NCBI RefSeq assembly: GCF_014385165.1
Contig: NZ_JACRTF010000001.1
Location: forward strand, 992,001-1,056,000
Direction of reading: 5' to 3'
From: Jilunia laotingensis
GTDB taxonomy: Bacteria > Bacteroidota > Bacteroidia > Bacteroidales > Bacteroidaceae
Length of the DNA stretch: 64,000 bases
The position numbers were made by a program, and so were the translations under genes. Shown here piece after piece: positions 1 to 7,143 of this stretch. The notes under the pieces are model-generated. The model was not told the DNA's origin and ran no database searches. It saw only the letters and a program-made list of their open reading frames with translations. Position 1 is the stretch's first letter; the number at the start of each line of letters is the position of its first letter.

Positions 1-66
1 GTGCTTAAATTTCATGATTCAGATAACATTAGTGTTTGCAATATTTTTTTGAATGATGCAAAGGAA

Positions 67-100
67 GCAGGAATTTGCCTAAAAGCAGGCAAATTCCTGC
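67..100. terminator. Terminator-like hairpin
   Basis: A perfect 14-bp inverted repeat (67-80 and 87-100) with a 6-nt loop. It probably ends transcription of a gene left of the window. There is no strong T-run on the plus side, so the direction is uncertain. Confidence 0.5.
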
Positions 101-432
101 CCAGAAAATAATAATTACGAGCCAATCGAATTAGTATTAACCTTTTGAGCCTATGCATCGGCCATTTAATAAGAAAAATCACTGTCTTTCTTATAGCGAA
201 ATGGCTGTCTACTCATACATGTTAATCAGCAGTCGAAAATATAACGATCTTTAATAAGAAGTGGTTGAAAGTGCAACAATGCAAAAAGTTGCATGCCACT
301 ATACTAAATGTTAAAGATTCCGACTATCGCAAAAGAGGGCTTAACTGGCTGTTATCTCTGAAATCATGCAGTAAAAGCAAAAAGAAAGGAAGGTAGTCGA
401 CTGATTATCAACATATTTAAAGAAGGATTTTC

Positions 433-530
433 TCATCGGTGATGAAGCACTTCCTCATCGGTGAGCAACACCTCGTTCATCGGTGAGCAACACCCCCTTC
501 ATCGGTGAGCAACGGGTTCTTCATCGGTGA
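433..530 (+). repeat. Tandem array, 22-bp period, core TCATCGGTGA
   Basis: The 10-mer TCATCGGTGA starts at 433, 455, 477, 499 and 521, exactly 22 bp apart. The 12 bases between cores are partly conserved (GCAACACC-like in the middle copies). The spacing is too short and the intervening sequence too similar for a CRISPR array. The same core in the opposite orientation, with the same period, occurs at 29343-29418. Confidence 0.85.
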
Positions 531-697
531 CCAAAAATCCCCCCATTTACGGGAGAAGATATTGTAAAATATTATCTTCAACATTTACTAAGCCACCTTG
601 TACCCGATCAACGCTTGTAGATTTAACAATCGAATCAAAAGATGCAACTTTTAATAGCTAAAGGACAAAATCTATTCAGATAACAAAAGAAACCGGT

Positions 698-724
698 ATT
701 TGAACATACACAGATTGTTCAAAT
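698..724. promoter_or_regulatory. 9-bp inverted repeat, possible operator
   Basis: ATTTGAACA (698-706) is followed after 9 nt by its exact reverse complement (716-724). The dyad has operator-like size and spacing, but no gene start lies close by, so its role is not known. Confidence 0.3.
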
Positions 725-1300
725 GCATAAAAGATCAAAATTTGCTCTTTTTTCAACACTCTTTGTTTTTAGTTTTATAATATTAACCGTTATTTTGTGG
801 CATTTTAAAATTATACACAAACAGTTTTTTAATTAATAAATCCTCAGAGGAATAGTTTAAAGGAATATAGTACTATAGAAGTTTGACACACAAACGACAT
901 TACTAATCTACACATAAAGGTAACGTAAAAAGATTGAAATTCAGAAAAAGCAAGAAGTCAATGGGATTAAAATTAAGGTATAAGATTGGATAAATCAAAA
1001 ACTGGTTAGGGTTAGGTTTATTAGCGTACAAAAGATTGGGTGAAGGATAACATTTTATTCAACTAAAACAGAAGAAAACATTTATTTTAGATTTTTCTCG
1101 GTTTGACTTAACCGATTGAGAAATAAACTTTTAGCGAATTATTTGAGAAATAGAAGTAACGATTTAGCAACTGTGCGAATTTCAGCGTTTTGCGTTGCTA
1201 TGCTGTCAAATAACTCTTTCATTTGCAAATATAACATCTTTTTCCGAAAGTACGAACTTTCGGTGGCAATTTTATAAAATCAACTTGCGAAAAAAGAAAA

Positions 1301-2026
1301 TCATTCATCCCATTCATGGGTTGTGTCATCGGTGGCGTTGTACTGTTTCCAACGTCCCGATTTCTCGCCGTCGGTGTATTGCCCCTCGATGGTTATATAG
1401 GGTTTTCCGTCCCGTGTCGATTCCACACGATAAAAGCCGTCAAGTTTTCCGTTACGGTAGTGTCGTGTAGTCCTGCTGCGAAGCGTGCGCCCATCCTCGA
1501 ATATTTCCCATTCCTCACCCTCTTTTTTGCCGTCTATATAATGAGATTCAAAAATCTGCTCACCCGTCTTGCTGTCAAAGCGGCGTTCCCGTCCGCTCTC
1601 CACACTCTGCCTATACTCCTTTTCGATTTCTATTTTGCCGTTACGAAAATAGGTCTTTACAGTTCCGTCTATCTTGCCTTGCTGCATGGGTGTTTCTTTT
1701 CGGGGAGTAACGCCATCTTGGTAATACTCCGTGAATATGCCGTTGCGCTTTCCTTTGGCATATATGCCCGATTCACGCAGTACCCCATCACGATAGCGGA
1801 GATAATCACCGTTTATTATGCCGTCGGAAAGTTTAACACGCTCCTCGTCAAGCCCTCGTATAATGCGATATTCTCCCTGCAACGGCTGTTTACTGCCTTT
1901 TTCATAATAGACCGTGCGCCGTGCGTTATCCGTTATAGTCTGTAAATCGTCCCATTTTACTATTTGTTGTGCGGAAGCCGTGCCACACAATAGCAAAAAG
2001 AGGTATAGTGTTAATATTCTATTCAT
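1301..2026 (-). CDS. Secreted MORN-repeat-like (YwqK-type) protein
   Basis: This 241-residue protein has a Sec signal (about residues 1-19, ending ASA-QQ). It then consists of degenerate repeats of about 22 residues with patterns such as G.Y..Y.DG and YRNGKLDGFY. These resemble the MORN-variant repeats of proteins annotated as YwqK family antitoxin. In Bacteroidetes such proteins are common periplasmic or surface proteins, and the antitoxin name is not a proven function. It reads away from ermF, and its 5' end lies 20 bp from an attC-like palindrome. No partner toxin is present. The fold is fairly clear but the function is unknown. Confidence 0.75.
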   Translation of the reverse strand: MNRILTLYLFLLLCGTASAQQIVKWDDLQTITDNARRTVYYEKGSKQPLQGEYRIIRGLDEERVKLSDGIINGDYLRYRDGVLRESGIYAKGKRNGIFTEYYQDGVTPRKETPMQQGKIDGTVKTYFRNGKIEIEKEYRQSVESGRERRFDSKTGEQIFESHYIDGKKEGEEWEIFEDGRTLRSRTTRHYRNGKLDGFYRVESTRDGKPYITIEGQYTDGEKSGRWKQYNATDDTTHEWDE

Positions 2027-2048
2027 TGTATTTTTGCTTTTCGAGGTT

Positions 2049-2183
2049 GATAACGGTTCTCAGCTATACGCAGGCAGGGATTTTAACCACTGAACTTCCT
2101 ACGAAGAACTGAACTTTAAATTTACCACTTAACTGTCCTACGAAGCACGAAACCCCTGCTTGCGTATAGGTGATGTTATGCGG
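2049..2183. repeat. attC-like imperfect palindrome upstream of ermF
   Basis: Two 19-nt arms (2065-2083 and 2150-2168) are inverted copies with 17 of 19 positions matching, separated by 66 nt. Outside them ATAAC (2050-2054) faces GTTAT (2175-2179), giving a two-box layout like the R and L boxes of an integron attC site. The loop contains a repeated CCTACGAAG. The match to the RYYYAAC/GTTRRRY consensus is imperfect, so this is attC-like only. Confidence 0.45.
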
Positions 2184-2232
2184 TCGGTTTTCATTTTCTC
2201 TTCTTTCTCGTTAATTTCTGCTGCAAAGTTAC

Positions 2233-2240
2233 TAAATTTG
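2233..2240 (+). promoter_or_regulatory. Candidate -7 box for ermF
   Basis: TAAATTTG matches the Bacteroides -7 consensus TAnnTTTG exactly and ends 31 bp before the ermF ATG. No good -33 TTG is seen at the usual distance, so the assignment is tentative. Confidence 0.4.
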
Positions 2241-2271
2241 CAGTCAAGTATTCACCTGTAAGAAGTTACTA

Positions 2272-3072
2272 ATGACAAAAAAGAAATTGCCCGTTCGTTT
2301 TACGGGTCAGCACTTTACTATTGATAAAGTGCTAATAAAAGATGCAATAAGACAAGCAAATATAAGTAATCAGGATACGGTTTTAGATATTGGGGCAGGC
2401 AAGGGGTTTCTTACTGTTCATTTATTAAAAATCGCCAACAATGTTGTTGCTATTGAAAACGACACAGCTTTGGTTGAACATTTACGAAAATTATTTTCTG
2501 ATGCCCGAAATGTTCAAGTTGTCGGTTGTGATTTTAGGAATTTTGCAGTTCCGAAATTTCCTTTCAAAGTGGTGTCAAATATTCCTTATGGCATTACTTC
2601 CGATATTTTCAAAATCCTGATGTTTGAGAGTCTTGGAAATTTTCTGGGAGGTTCCATTGTCCTTCAGTTAGAACCTACACAAAAGTTATTTTCGAGGAAG
2701 CTTTACAATCCATATACCGTTTTCTATCATACTTTTTTTGATTTGAAACTTGTCTATGAGGTAGGTCCTGAAAGTTTCTTTCCACCGCCAACTGTCAAAT
2801 CAGCCCTGTTAAACATTAAAAGAAAACAGTTATTTTTTGATTTTAAGTTTAAAGCCAAATACTTAGCATTTATTTCCTGTCTGTTAGAGAAACCTGATTT
2901 ATCTGTAAAAACAGCTTTAAAGTCGATTTTCAGGAAAAGTCAGGTCAGGTCAATTTCGGAAAAATTCGGTTTAAACCTTAATGCTCAAATTGTTTGTTTG
3001 TCTCCAAGTCAATGGGTAAACTGTTTTTTGGAAATGCTGGAAGTTGTCCCTGAAAAATTTCATCCTTCGTAG
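2272..3072 (+). CDS. ermF: ErmF 23S rRNA adenine N6-methyltransferase
   Basis: This 266-residue protein is recognised as ErmF of Bacteroides. The Erm family uses S-adenosylmethionine to methylate the N6 of A2058 (E. coli numbering) in 23S rRNA, giving macrolide, lincosamide and streptogramin B resistance. The SAM-binding motif VLDIGAGKGFLT (about residues 38-49) and the catalytic motif NIPYGI (about residue 104) are intact. The length is normal for the family. No leader peptide of the attenuating kind is evident in the short 5' region. The gene is clearly more AT-rich than the relaxase and integrase genes beside it. It is flanked by attC-like inverted sequences, suggesting separate acquisition into the element. 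Confidence 0.97.
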   Translation: MTKKKLPVRFTGQHFTIDKVLIKDAIRQANISNQDTVLDIGAGKGFLTVHLLKIANNVVAIENDTALVEHLRKLFSDARNVQVVGCDFRNFAVPKFPFKVVSNIPYGITSDIFKILMFESLGNFLGGSIVLQLEPTQKLFSRKLYNPYTVFYHTFFDLKLVYEVGPESFFPPPTVKSALLNIKRKQLFFDFKFKAKYLAFISCLLEKPDLSVKTALKSIFRKSQVRSISEKFGLNLNAQIVCLSPSQWVNCFLEMLEVVPEKFHPS

Positions 3073-3126
3073 TTCAAAGTCGGGTGGTTGTCAAGATGAT
3101 TTTTCTGGTTTGGTGTCGTCTTTTAA

Positions 3127-3167
3127 GCTGCCGCATAACATTGTGCTAACAGCGAAATCGGCTGTTA
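3127..3167. repeat. attC-like half-site downstream of ermF
   Basis: CCGCATAACA (3131-3140) is nearly the reverse complement of the TGTTATGCGG box found upstream of ermF (2174-2183). It is followed by a small hairpin, TAACAGC (3147-3153) against GCTGTTA (3161-3167). ermF therefore lies between oppositely oriented copies of one box. A cassette boundary is possible but not proven. Confidence 0.4.
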
Positions 3168-3202
3168 TTTTCTTCAAGTATATCACCTTGCGAACAAATA
3201 TA

Positions 3203-3244
3203 AAAAAAGTGCAGTACACCACGAACAGCGTACCGCACTTTTTT
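3203..3244. terminator. Bidirectional terminator between ermF and the relaxase gene
   Basis: Arms 3203-3217 and 3230-3244 pair at 14 of 15 positions with A-rich and T-rich outer ends. It can stop transcription from ermF (plus) and from the relaxase gene (minus), which converge here. Confidence 0.75.
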
Positions 3245-3269
3245 CGGCAAATCGGGCAGGATTTAACAT

Positions 3270-4637
3270 TTATAGCTTGAATCCCTTGCCTTTCCTTTGC
3301 GGTTGTATAGGTCGGCGTATGTTCTGCCTTAACTTCTCGAACTGTTCCTTGAACCACTCGGCAATGGGCTTTCGGTCGATGGCAAGAACCAATTTAGTCC
3401 CGTCCGTGGGGTCTTTCAGCACTTGGAAACCTGCCCTTTCGGTCGTGAATTTCCGTCCGTGTTCCTCCGAGTAGAGTTCCCCTGCATACTCCAACGGCTT
3501 TCCCTTGACGAGCGTTGCGGTCTGCCTTTCATCGAACCCGACAAGGCGGCAGAGGTTTTCGATACGGAGCATTTCACGGAAATAGGGAAACCATGCTGCC
3601 GCCCTTGCGATTACCGTTTTCAGAAACGATATTTCCTGCTTGTGCCTTGTGTCCTTGTCGGCTATCTCCCTGCCGTGCTTTTGCTGCATTTCCCGTATCT
3701 CCCTGCTGTGGTCTGCCTGCATGGTCTGTATCCTATCTTGCAGGGCTTCGATGGTTTCCTCGTGGTCGGCTACCTCCTTATGCAGGGCGGTGTTCTCCCT
3801 TTCCAGCGTCTTGACCTTGTTACTGCCGAAAAGAGAACCGACGCTCTCGGCGATGTTGGCGGCTGCGGTGGTTGCCGCCCCTTTCAGCTTCTCGGTCTGT
3901 ATTTCTTTTTTCGCCCGTCTTAGTTCCTCCTGTGCCGTTTCTTTCTGCTGCTGCAAATCCACCACTTCCGCTTTGAGGTCGTCGGAGAGTTTCTGTATAT
4001 CCCGATAATACTGCTGCGTGGACTTGTGGCGAGCTTTCGAGCCGTCTATGCCCCTTTGCAGCCCGTATTTCGCCATCGCCACGGCATAGGTATCTTGGTA
4101 GGACTTCAATTTCAGCCGTGTCATAATATCGTCTGCGCACAGCCTCACGGTGTCGGTCGGCTTCTTGCGGTATCGCTTCTTCGTCTGTTCCTCCCTTTTC
4201 CTGCGCTTGCGCTCTCCCTTGACGATGGGGACGAGTGTAACGTGTATGTGCGGCGTTTCCTCGTCCCTGTGCAGGTGAGCCGCCACGATGTTCTCCTTTC
4301 CGAACGTGTCGGCGAAGTATTTCAGATTGTCGGCGCACCACTCGTCCAAACGCCCCTCTTCCTCTATCCGCTTCATGTCCTCGTGCGTTCCCGATACGTT
4401 GATGCGGATTGCCCGTACTTGGTTGCTTCCGATTTTGCGTGTCAGCCCCGCTTCTTCTAATCTCTGCTGTATAGCCGCCGAACGGTCTTTTATCCCGTCG
4501 GGGTATTCGATAAGCCTGCGGTTTAGGTGCGTGCGTGTGGGGTCGGCGTTCTTCGGTATGATGAAACGCTCGATATGTGCGGTCGTTCCGCTGTCGCTGC
4601 CGTGCGCCTTTTCCATGTGTAAAACTACGAAACCCAT
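3270..4637 (-). CDS. MobV-type (Pre/Mob) relaxase
   Basis: This 455-residue protein would nick oriT and pilot single-stranded DNA during mobilization. Its N-terminal third carries the MobV histidine motif: HLHRDEETPHIHV at residues 121-133 has the spaced His residues that bind the metal. A long, charged, Gln/Glu/Lys-rich coiled coil spans roughly residues 205-345. The length is in the usual range for Bacteroides mobilization proteins. The ATG at 4637 is followed directly by a typical start (MGFVVLHMEK). The upstream 590 bp hold two large palindromes that could be oriT. Codon use is GC-rich, unlike the chromosomal genes after 7144. No coupling protein or mating-pore gene is present, so transfer would need a helper element. 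Confidence 0.9.
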   Translation of the reverse strand: MGFVVLHMEKAHGSDSGTTAHIERFIIPKNADPTRTHLNRRLIEYPDGIKDRSAAIQQRLEEAGLTRKIGSNQVRAIRINVSGTHEDMKRIEEEGRLDEWCADNLKYFADTFGKENIVAAHLHRDEETPHIHVTLVPIVKGERKRRKREEQTKKRYRKKPTDTVRLCADDIMTRLKLKSYQDTYAVAMAKYGLQRGIDGSKARHKSTQQYYRDIQKLSDDLKAEVVDLQQQKETAQEELRRAKKEIQTEKLKGAATTAAANIAESVGSLFGSNKVKTLERENTALHKEVADHEETIEALQDRIQTMQADHSREIREMQQKHGREIADKDTRHKQEISFLKTVIARAAAWFPYFREMLRIENLCRLVGFDERQTATLVKGKPLEYAGELYSEEHGRKFTTERAGFQVLKDPTDGTKLVLAIDRKPIAEWFKEQFEKLRQNIRRPIQPQRKGKGFKL

Positions 4638-5170
4638 ATATTTTTCCTTTCTTCCTTGACTTGTGAAACAATGATTTTTCGTATCTTCGGGGCGGCAAAT
4701 GCCGTCCCCGATGGGGTGTGCAGAGGGGCTTACCCCTTGCCTTATTGGGGAATTTTCAGCGATACGTAGTATTGCGGCTCGGAAAATTCCCTAATAAGCT
4801 ACGGTATTTTCTCCGTAAATACCCTGCGGCGTGCCGTCTGCCTGCCCGTCTGCCTTTCGGCTATGGCTGTCCCTGCCGCCTGCTTGCCCGTAACCCCACC
4901 TTATTTTTTTCCTTTCGGTCGGGTGGGTGGCGGGGCGGTCGTTTCCGTTTTCAAAGGCTCTTTTGCACGGGGCGGTCGGATACAAGGTTTTCCCGATAAA
5001 TACGCTCGCAGCGAAGCGAGAGGAAGATTTATTGGGAAACGGCGCAGCCGCCTGACCTTTTAGCCGACGTAAAGCCCCGTGCTTGCTTTGCCTTTGTAAA
5101 CGAAAACGATTGCTCCGCTTTCCTCTGAAAAGAGAAATAGACCCTGCAATATATATCACCATAGTGATAG
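4638..5170. other. Candidate oriT region
   Basis: This non-coding stretch upstream of the relaxase holds two large inverted repeats. The first is a 17-nt arm pair at 4741-4757 and 4782-4798 (16 of 17 matching, 24-nt loop). The second is a nested hairpin: outer arms 4988-5001 and 5027-5039, inner arms CTCGC (5005-5009) and GCGAG (5016-5020). MobV relaxases generally act on a palindrome close to their own gene, so the first repeat, about 100 bp upstream, is the better nick-site candidate. The open frames here have no recognisable protein features. Confidence 0.5.
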
Positions 5171-5226
5171 GTTTGCATGTTTGCATGCTGGTATGCTGGT
5201 ACGTTTGCATGTTGGTATGTTGGTAT
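5171..5226. repeat. Seven tandem 8-bp repeats (consensus GYTKGYAT)
   Basis: Seven perfect-phase 8-bp units run from 5171 to 5226: GTTTGCAT twice, GCTGGTAT, GCTGGTAC, GTTTGCAT, then GTTGGTAT twice. They end just past the 3' end of the adjacent small gene. Two unit types alternate in blocks. They could be binding sites for the neighbouring protein or a slippage-prone tract. Confidence 0.85.
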
Positions 5227-5230
5227 ATCA

Positions 5231-5623
5231 TCATGCTTTCCAACGGCTGTTGGGCTTGCCGTCCGAAACAACCGACACGAATACCGTCGTTTTCTCTTTT
5301 CGCCCGTGTATAATCCTCTCTAATAATGCCCTGCGGACTTTCGCCGCCCCGAACGATTCGACACGGAAAGCGAGGGCGGCTATCGTTTCGAGGTTGTAAA
5401 CCTCCGCGCTGTATTTGTCCGATAGGCGGATAATGTGCTTTATGTCATATATAGATAAAACTCCGCTTTTGCAGAGTGCCTTTATCCCTGCCCTAACCGT
5501 CGGGGCGATAACCCCGAACAGTTCGCAGATTTCCCGCTCGGTCATGGCGGTTGCGCCTATATCGCTCGGCAGGGAGATATTGCCCTGCCCGTCCATCGTG
5601 ATAATGTTCCTTTCTTCTTTCAT
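5231..5623 (-). CDS. Small DNA-binding-like protein of the mobilization region
   Basis: This 130-residue protein starts at the ATG at 5623. The frame stays open further upstream, but that part only shadows the integrase gene. Residues of about 28-58 (MTEREICELFGVIAPT onward) look like a helix-turn-helix. The later segment YNLETIAALAFRVESFGA resembles the core of RhuM-like proteins. It lies 17 bp after the integrase stop and in the same direction, so the two are probably co-transcribed. It is followed at once by the 8-bp repeat array and the oriT-like region. A role as accessory mobilization or regulatory protein is inferred from position only. Confidence 0.65.
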   Translation of the reverse strand: MKEERNIITMDGQGNISLPSDIGATAMTEREICELFGVIAPTVRAGIKALCKSGVLSIYDIKHIIRLSDKYSAEVYNLETIAALAFRVESFGAAKVRRALLERIIHGRKEKTTVFVSVVSDGKPNSRWKA

Positions 5624-5640
5624 CGGTATTCTGTTCTTAA

Positions 5641-6873
5641 TTAGATGGCTCGGCAGATATTCTTCTCCATATCTTCCAACTTGTGCGACAAGGTTTCCAT
5701 GTCTTGGCTTATCTTCTGGGCGGTGATTTTGGCGTAAATTTGGGTGGTCTTTATGTTCGTGTGCCCCAAAAGGCGGCTCACCGTTTCGATGGGTACGCCG
5801 TGCGACAGAAGTACGGTCGTGGCGTTCGTGTGGCGTGCGACATGGTAGGTCAAGCGTACCTTGAAGCCGCATTGTCTGCCTATATCTTTGAGTATCTTGT
5901 TACAACTGCCGTTGTTCGGAACGGGGAAAACATGACCGTCCCTTGCCAGCCCCTTGTACTTCTCGATGATACGCTTGGGAACGTCCAAAAGGCGGATGTT
6001 CGATTCGGTGTTGGTCTTCTTTCTTCGGGTGATTATCCACAGGTTGCCGTCGAAGAATGTTTGCAGGCGGTCGGCGGTGAGGTTCTTCACGTCCGAATAC
6101 GCCAAACCCGTGAAAACAGAAAAGACGAACAAGTCCCGTACAAGCTCGTGGGTGGCGTTCTTCATCGGTGCGTTCATGAGCGTCTGTATCTCCGTTTGGG
6201 TGAGGTAGCCCCTGTCCACGCTTTCGGGAGAGTTGATATATCCCGCAAAGGGATTAAAGGGCAAACGCCCGTCGTTCCTCGCTATGGAAACGATGTGTTT
6301 CAACACAATCATGTAGCCCCACACGGTATTGGTGCGGCATTTCTTCTCCGTGCGCAGAAAATACTCGAAGTCGTTGATGAACGTGAGGTTGAGTTCCTTT
6401 AATGGAATATCCTCACGCTTGTAGGTATGGGGCAGGAACTCCCGAATATGGTTGCAGACCGTCCGATAACGGGTAAATGTACCCTGCGCCCTGCTGTGCC
6501 CGACTTTCTTCTCGAACTCGGCGTTGTGCTGCTCGAACAGCTTCAGCAAAGTTTCCTGCTTGACGCCGATACCGAGATAGGCGTCTTTGAGTTTGGCGGC
6601 GGTAACATAACCGTCCGTCTGCATTAACTCTTGATAGCGGCGGTTTACTTCCACACGGATTTTATCTACCGCAAGGTTGATTCTCTGCGCTTCGACGCTC
6701 TTGCCCGAAGCACGGTTGTTCTTCACGTCCCACAGCCGTGGGGGAACGTCCATCTTGCAACTGAACTGTTTAATCTCGCCGTCCACCGTGATACGGCACA
6801 TTAAAGGCAGGTTGCCGTTCGGCTTCTCGCTGCCTTTCTTCACGTAAAATAATACCTTGAATGTACTACGCAT
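5641..6873 (-). CDS. Tyrosine recombinase (integrase) of the element
   Basis: This 410-residue site-specific recombinase would integrate and excise the element. The N-terminus (1-100) is an arm-binding-like domain, residues 110-215 a SAM-like core-binding domain, and 220-400 the catalytic domain. Catalytic residues visible are H344 and R347 (HVARHTNA), H371 (LLGHTNIKTTQIY) and the nucleophile Y380. The first conserved Arg, expected within the TGLxYxD motif, is Ala258 (TGLAYSDV). Loss of that Arg is known from the CTnDOT integrase and relatives, so the enzyme may still be active. It is the outermost gene on the right, as expected for an int gene beside its attachment site. Confidence 0.92.
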   Translation of the reverse strand: MRSTFKVLFYVKKGSEKPNGNLPLMCRITVDGEIKQFSCKMDVPPRLWDVKNNRASGKSVEAQRINLAVDKIRVEVNRRYQELMQTDGYVTAAKLKDAYLGIGVKQETLLKLFEQHNAEFEKKVGHSRAQGTFTRYRTVCNHIREFLPHTYKREDIPLKELNLTFINDFEYFLRTEKKCRTNTVWGYMIVLKHIVSIARNDGRLPFNPFAGYINSPESVDRGYLTQTEIQTLMNAPMKNATHELVRDLFVFSVFTGLAYSDVKNLTADRLQTFFDGNLWIITRRKKTNTESNIRLLDVPKRIIEKYKGLARDGHVFPVPNNGSCNKILKDIGRQCGFKVRLTYHVARHTNATTVLLSHGVPIETVSRLLGHTNIKTTQIYAKITAQKISQDMETLSHKLEDMEKNICRAI

Positions 6874-6895
6874 AACTCACTCCTTTTTTTGGTTA

Positions 6896-6903
6896 CAAAA
6901 TTA
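6896..6903 (-). promoter_or_regulatory. Candidate -7 box for the integrase gene
   Basis: On the minus strand this reads TAATTTTG, a full match to TAnnTTTG, 22 bp before the integrase ATG. A second identical box lies at 6931-6938. Neither has a -33 TTG at the usual spacing, and both overlap the probable attachment region. Confidence 0.35.
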
Positions 6904-7143
6904 GTTATTAGTGAGTTACCGACTGCTATGCAAAATTACGCAAATCGCAGAAACAGAACCATTTAGCAAGAAATTCACACCCGTTACGGGGGTAATGAGG
7001 TGGTAACTGAACTTCTGCGCTGTTTGGCTTCGAGGTGGTATTTCGTTGGCTCTGTCCCATAGAAAAACAAAGCGTAACGAACGCTGTATCAGCTAATTCG
7101 CTACGTTTTACCCAAATTTACTTTTTCGCTATGTGTTTATTTT

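Larger units (their letters stand above)
101..1160. other. Long gene-free AT-rich region
   Basis: No convincing coding region is seen on either strand. The stretch holds the 22-bp-period repeat array (433-530), an inverted repeat at 698-724 and a small inverted repeat around 1098-1115 near the left end of the mobile element. Before the element inserted, this DNA was presumably the upstream region of the PUL that now starts at 7144, so lost or displaced regulatory sites may lie here. Confidence 0.6.
1162..6969. mobile_element. Mobilizable element carrying ermF
   Basis: The block carries a MORN-type gene, ermF, a MobV-type relaxase, a small DNA-binding-like protein and a tyrosine recombinase. 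It lacks conjugation machinery, so it would be an integrative mobilizable element that borrows a helper. The ends are not certain. One reading uses the direct repeat ATTTAGCAA at 1162-1170 and 6961-6969. Just inside these copies are inverted 16-mers (1180-1195 and 6938-6953, 14 of 16 matching). A second reading uses AGCGAATTA at 1133-1141, inverted at 7094-7102. It is supported by the element-like base composition of 6970-7090 and by a GAGGTGGTA repeat there (6997 and 7032). The mob/int half is GC-rich and ermF is AT-rich, so the element is itself a mosaic. Confidence 0.75.

Noticed and set aside
433..530. CRISPR array
   Set aside because: The repeat core is about 10 bp at a 22-bp period and the in-between bases are similar. 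There are no unique spacers and no cas genes.
3820..4698. Arg/His-rich protein overlapping the relaxase
   Set aside because: It is a frame shadow of the GC-rich relaxase gene, and its composition is not protein-like.
4791..5243. Protein with repeated Tyr-Gln-His-Thr units
   Set aside because: This is a translation of the 8-bp DNA repeats running into the oriT-like region, with no protein features.
5624..5872. Longer N-terminus for the small DNA-binding-like protein
   Set aside because: The extension overlaps the integrase coding frame and reads as a low-complexity shadow. The ATG at 5623 gives a normal start.
6961..7143. tRNA-gene integration site
   Set aside because: No tRNA cloverleaf or tRNA 3' end can be recognised at either element boundary.
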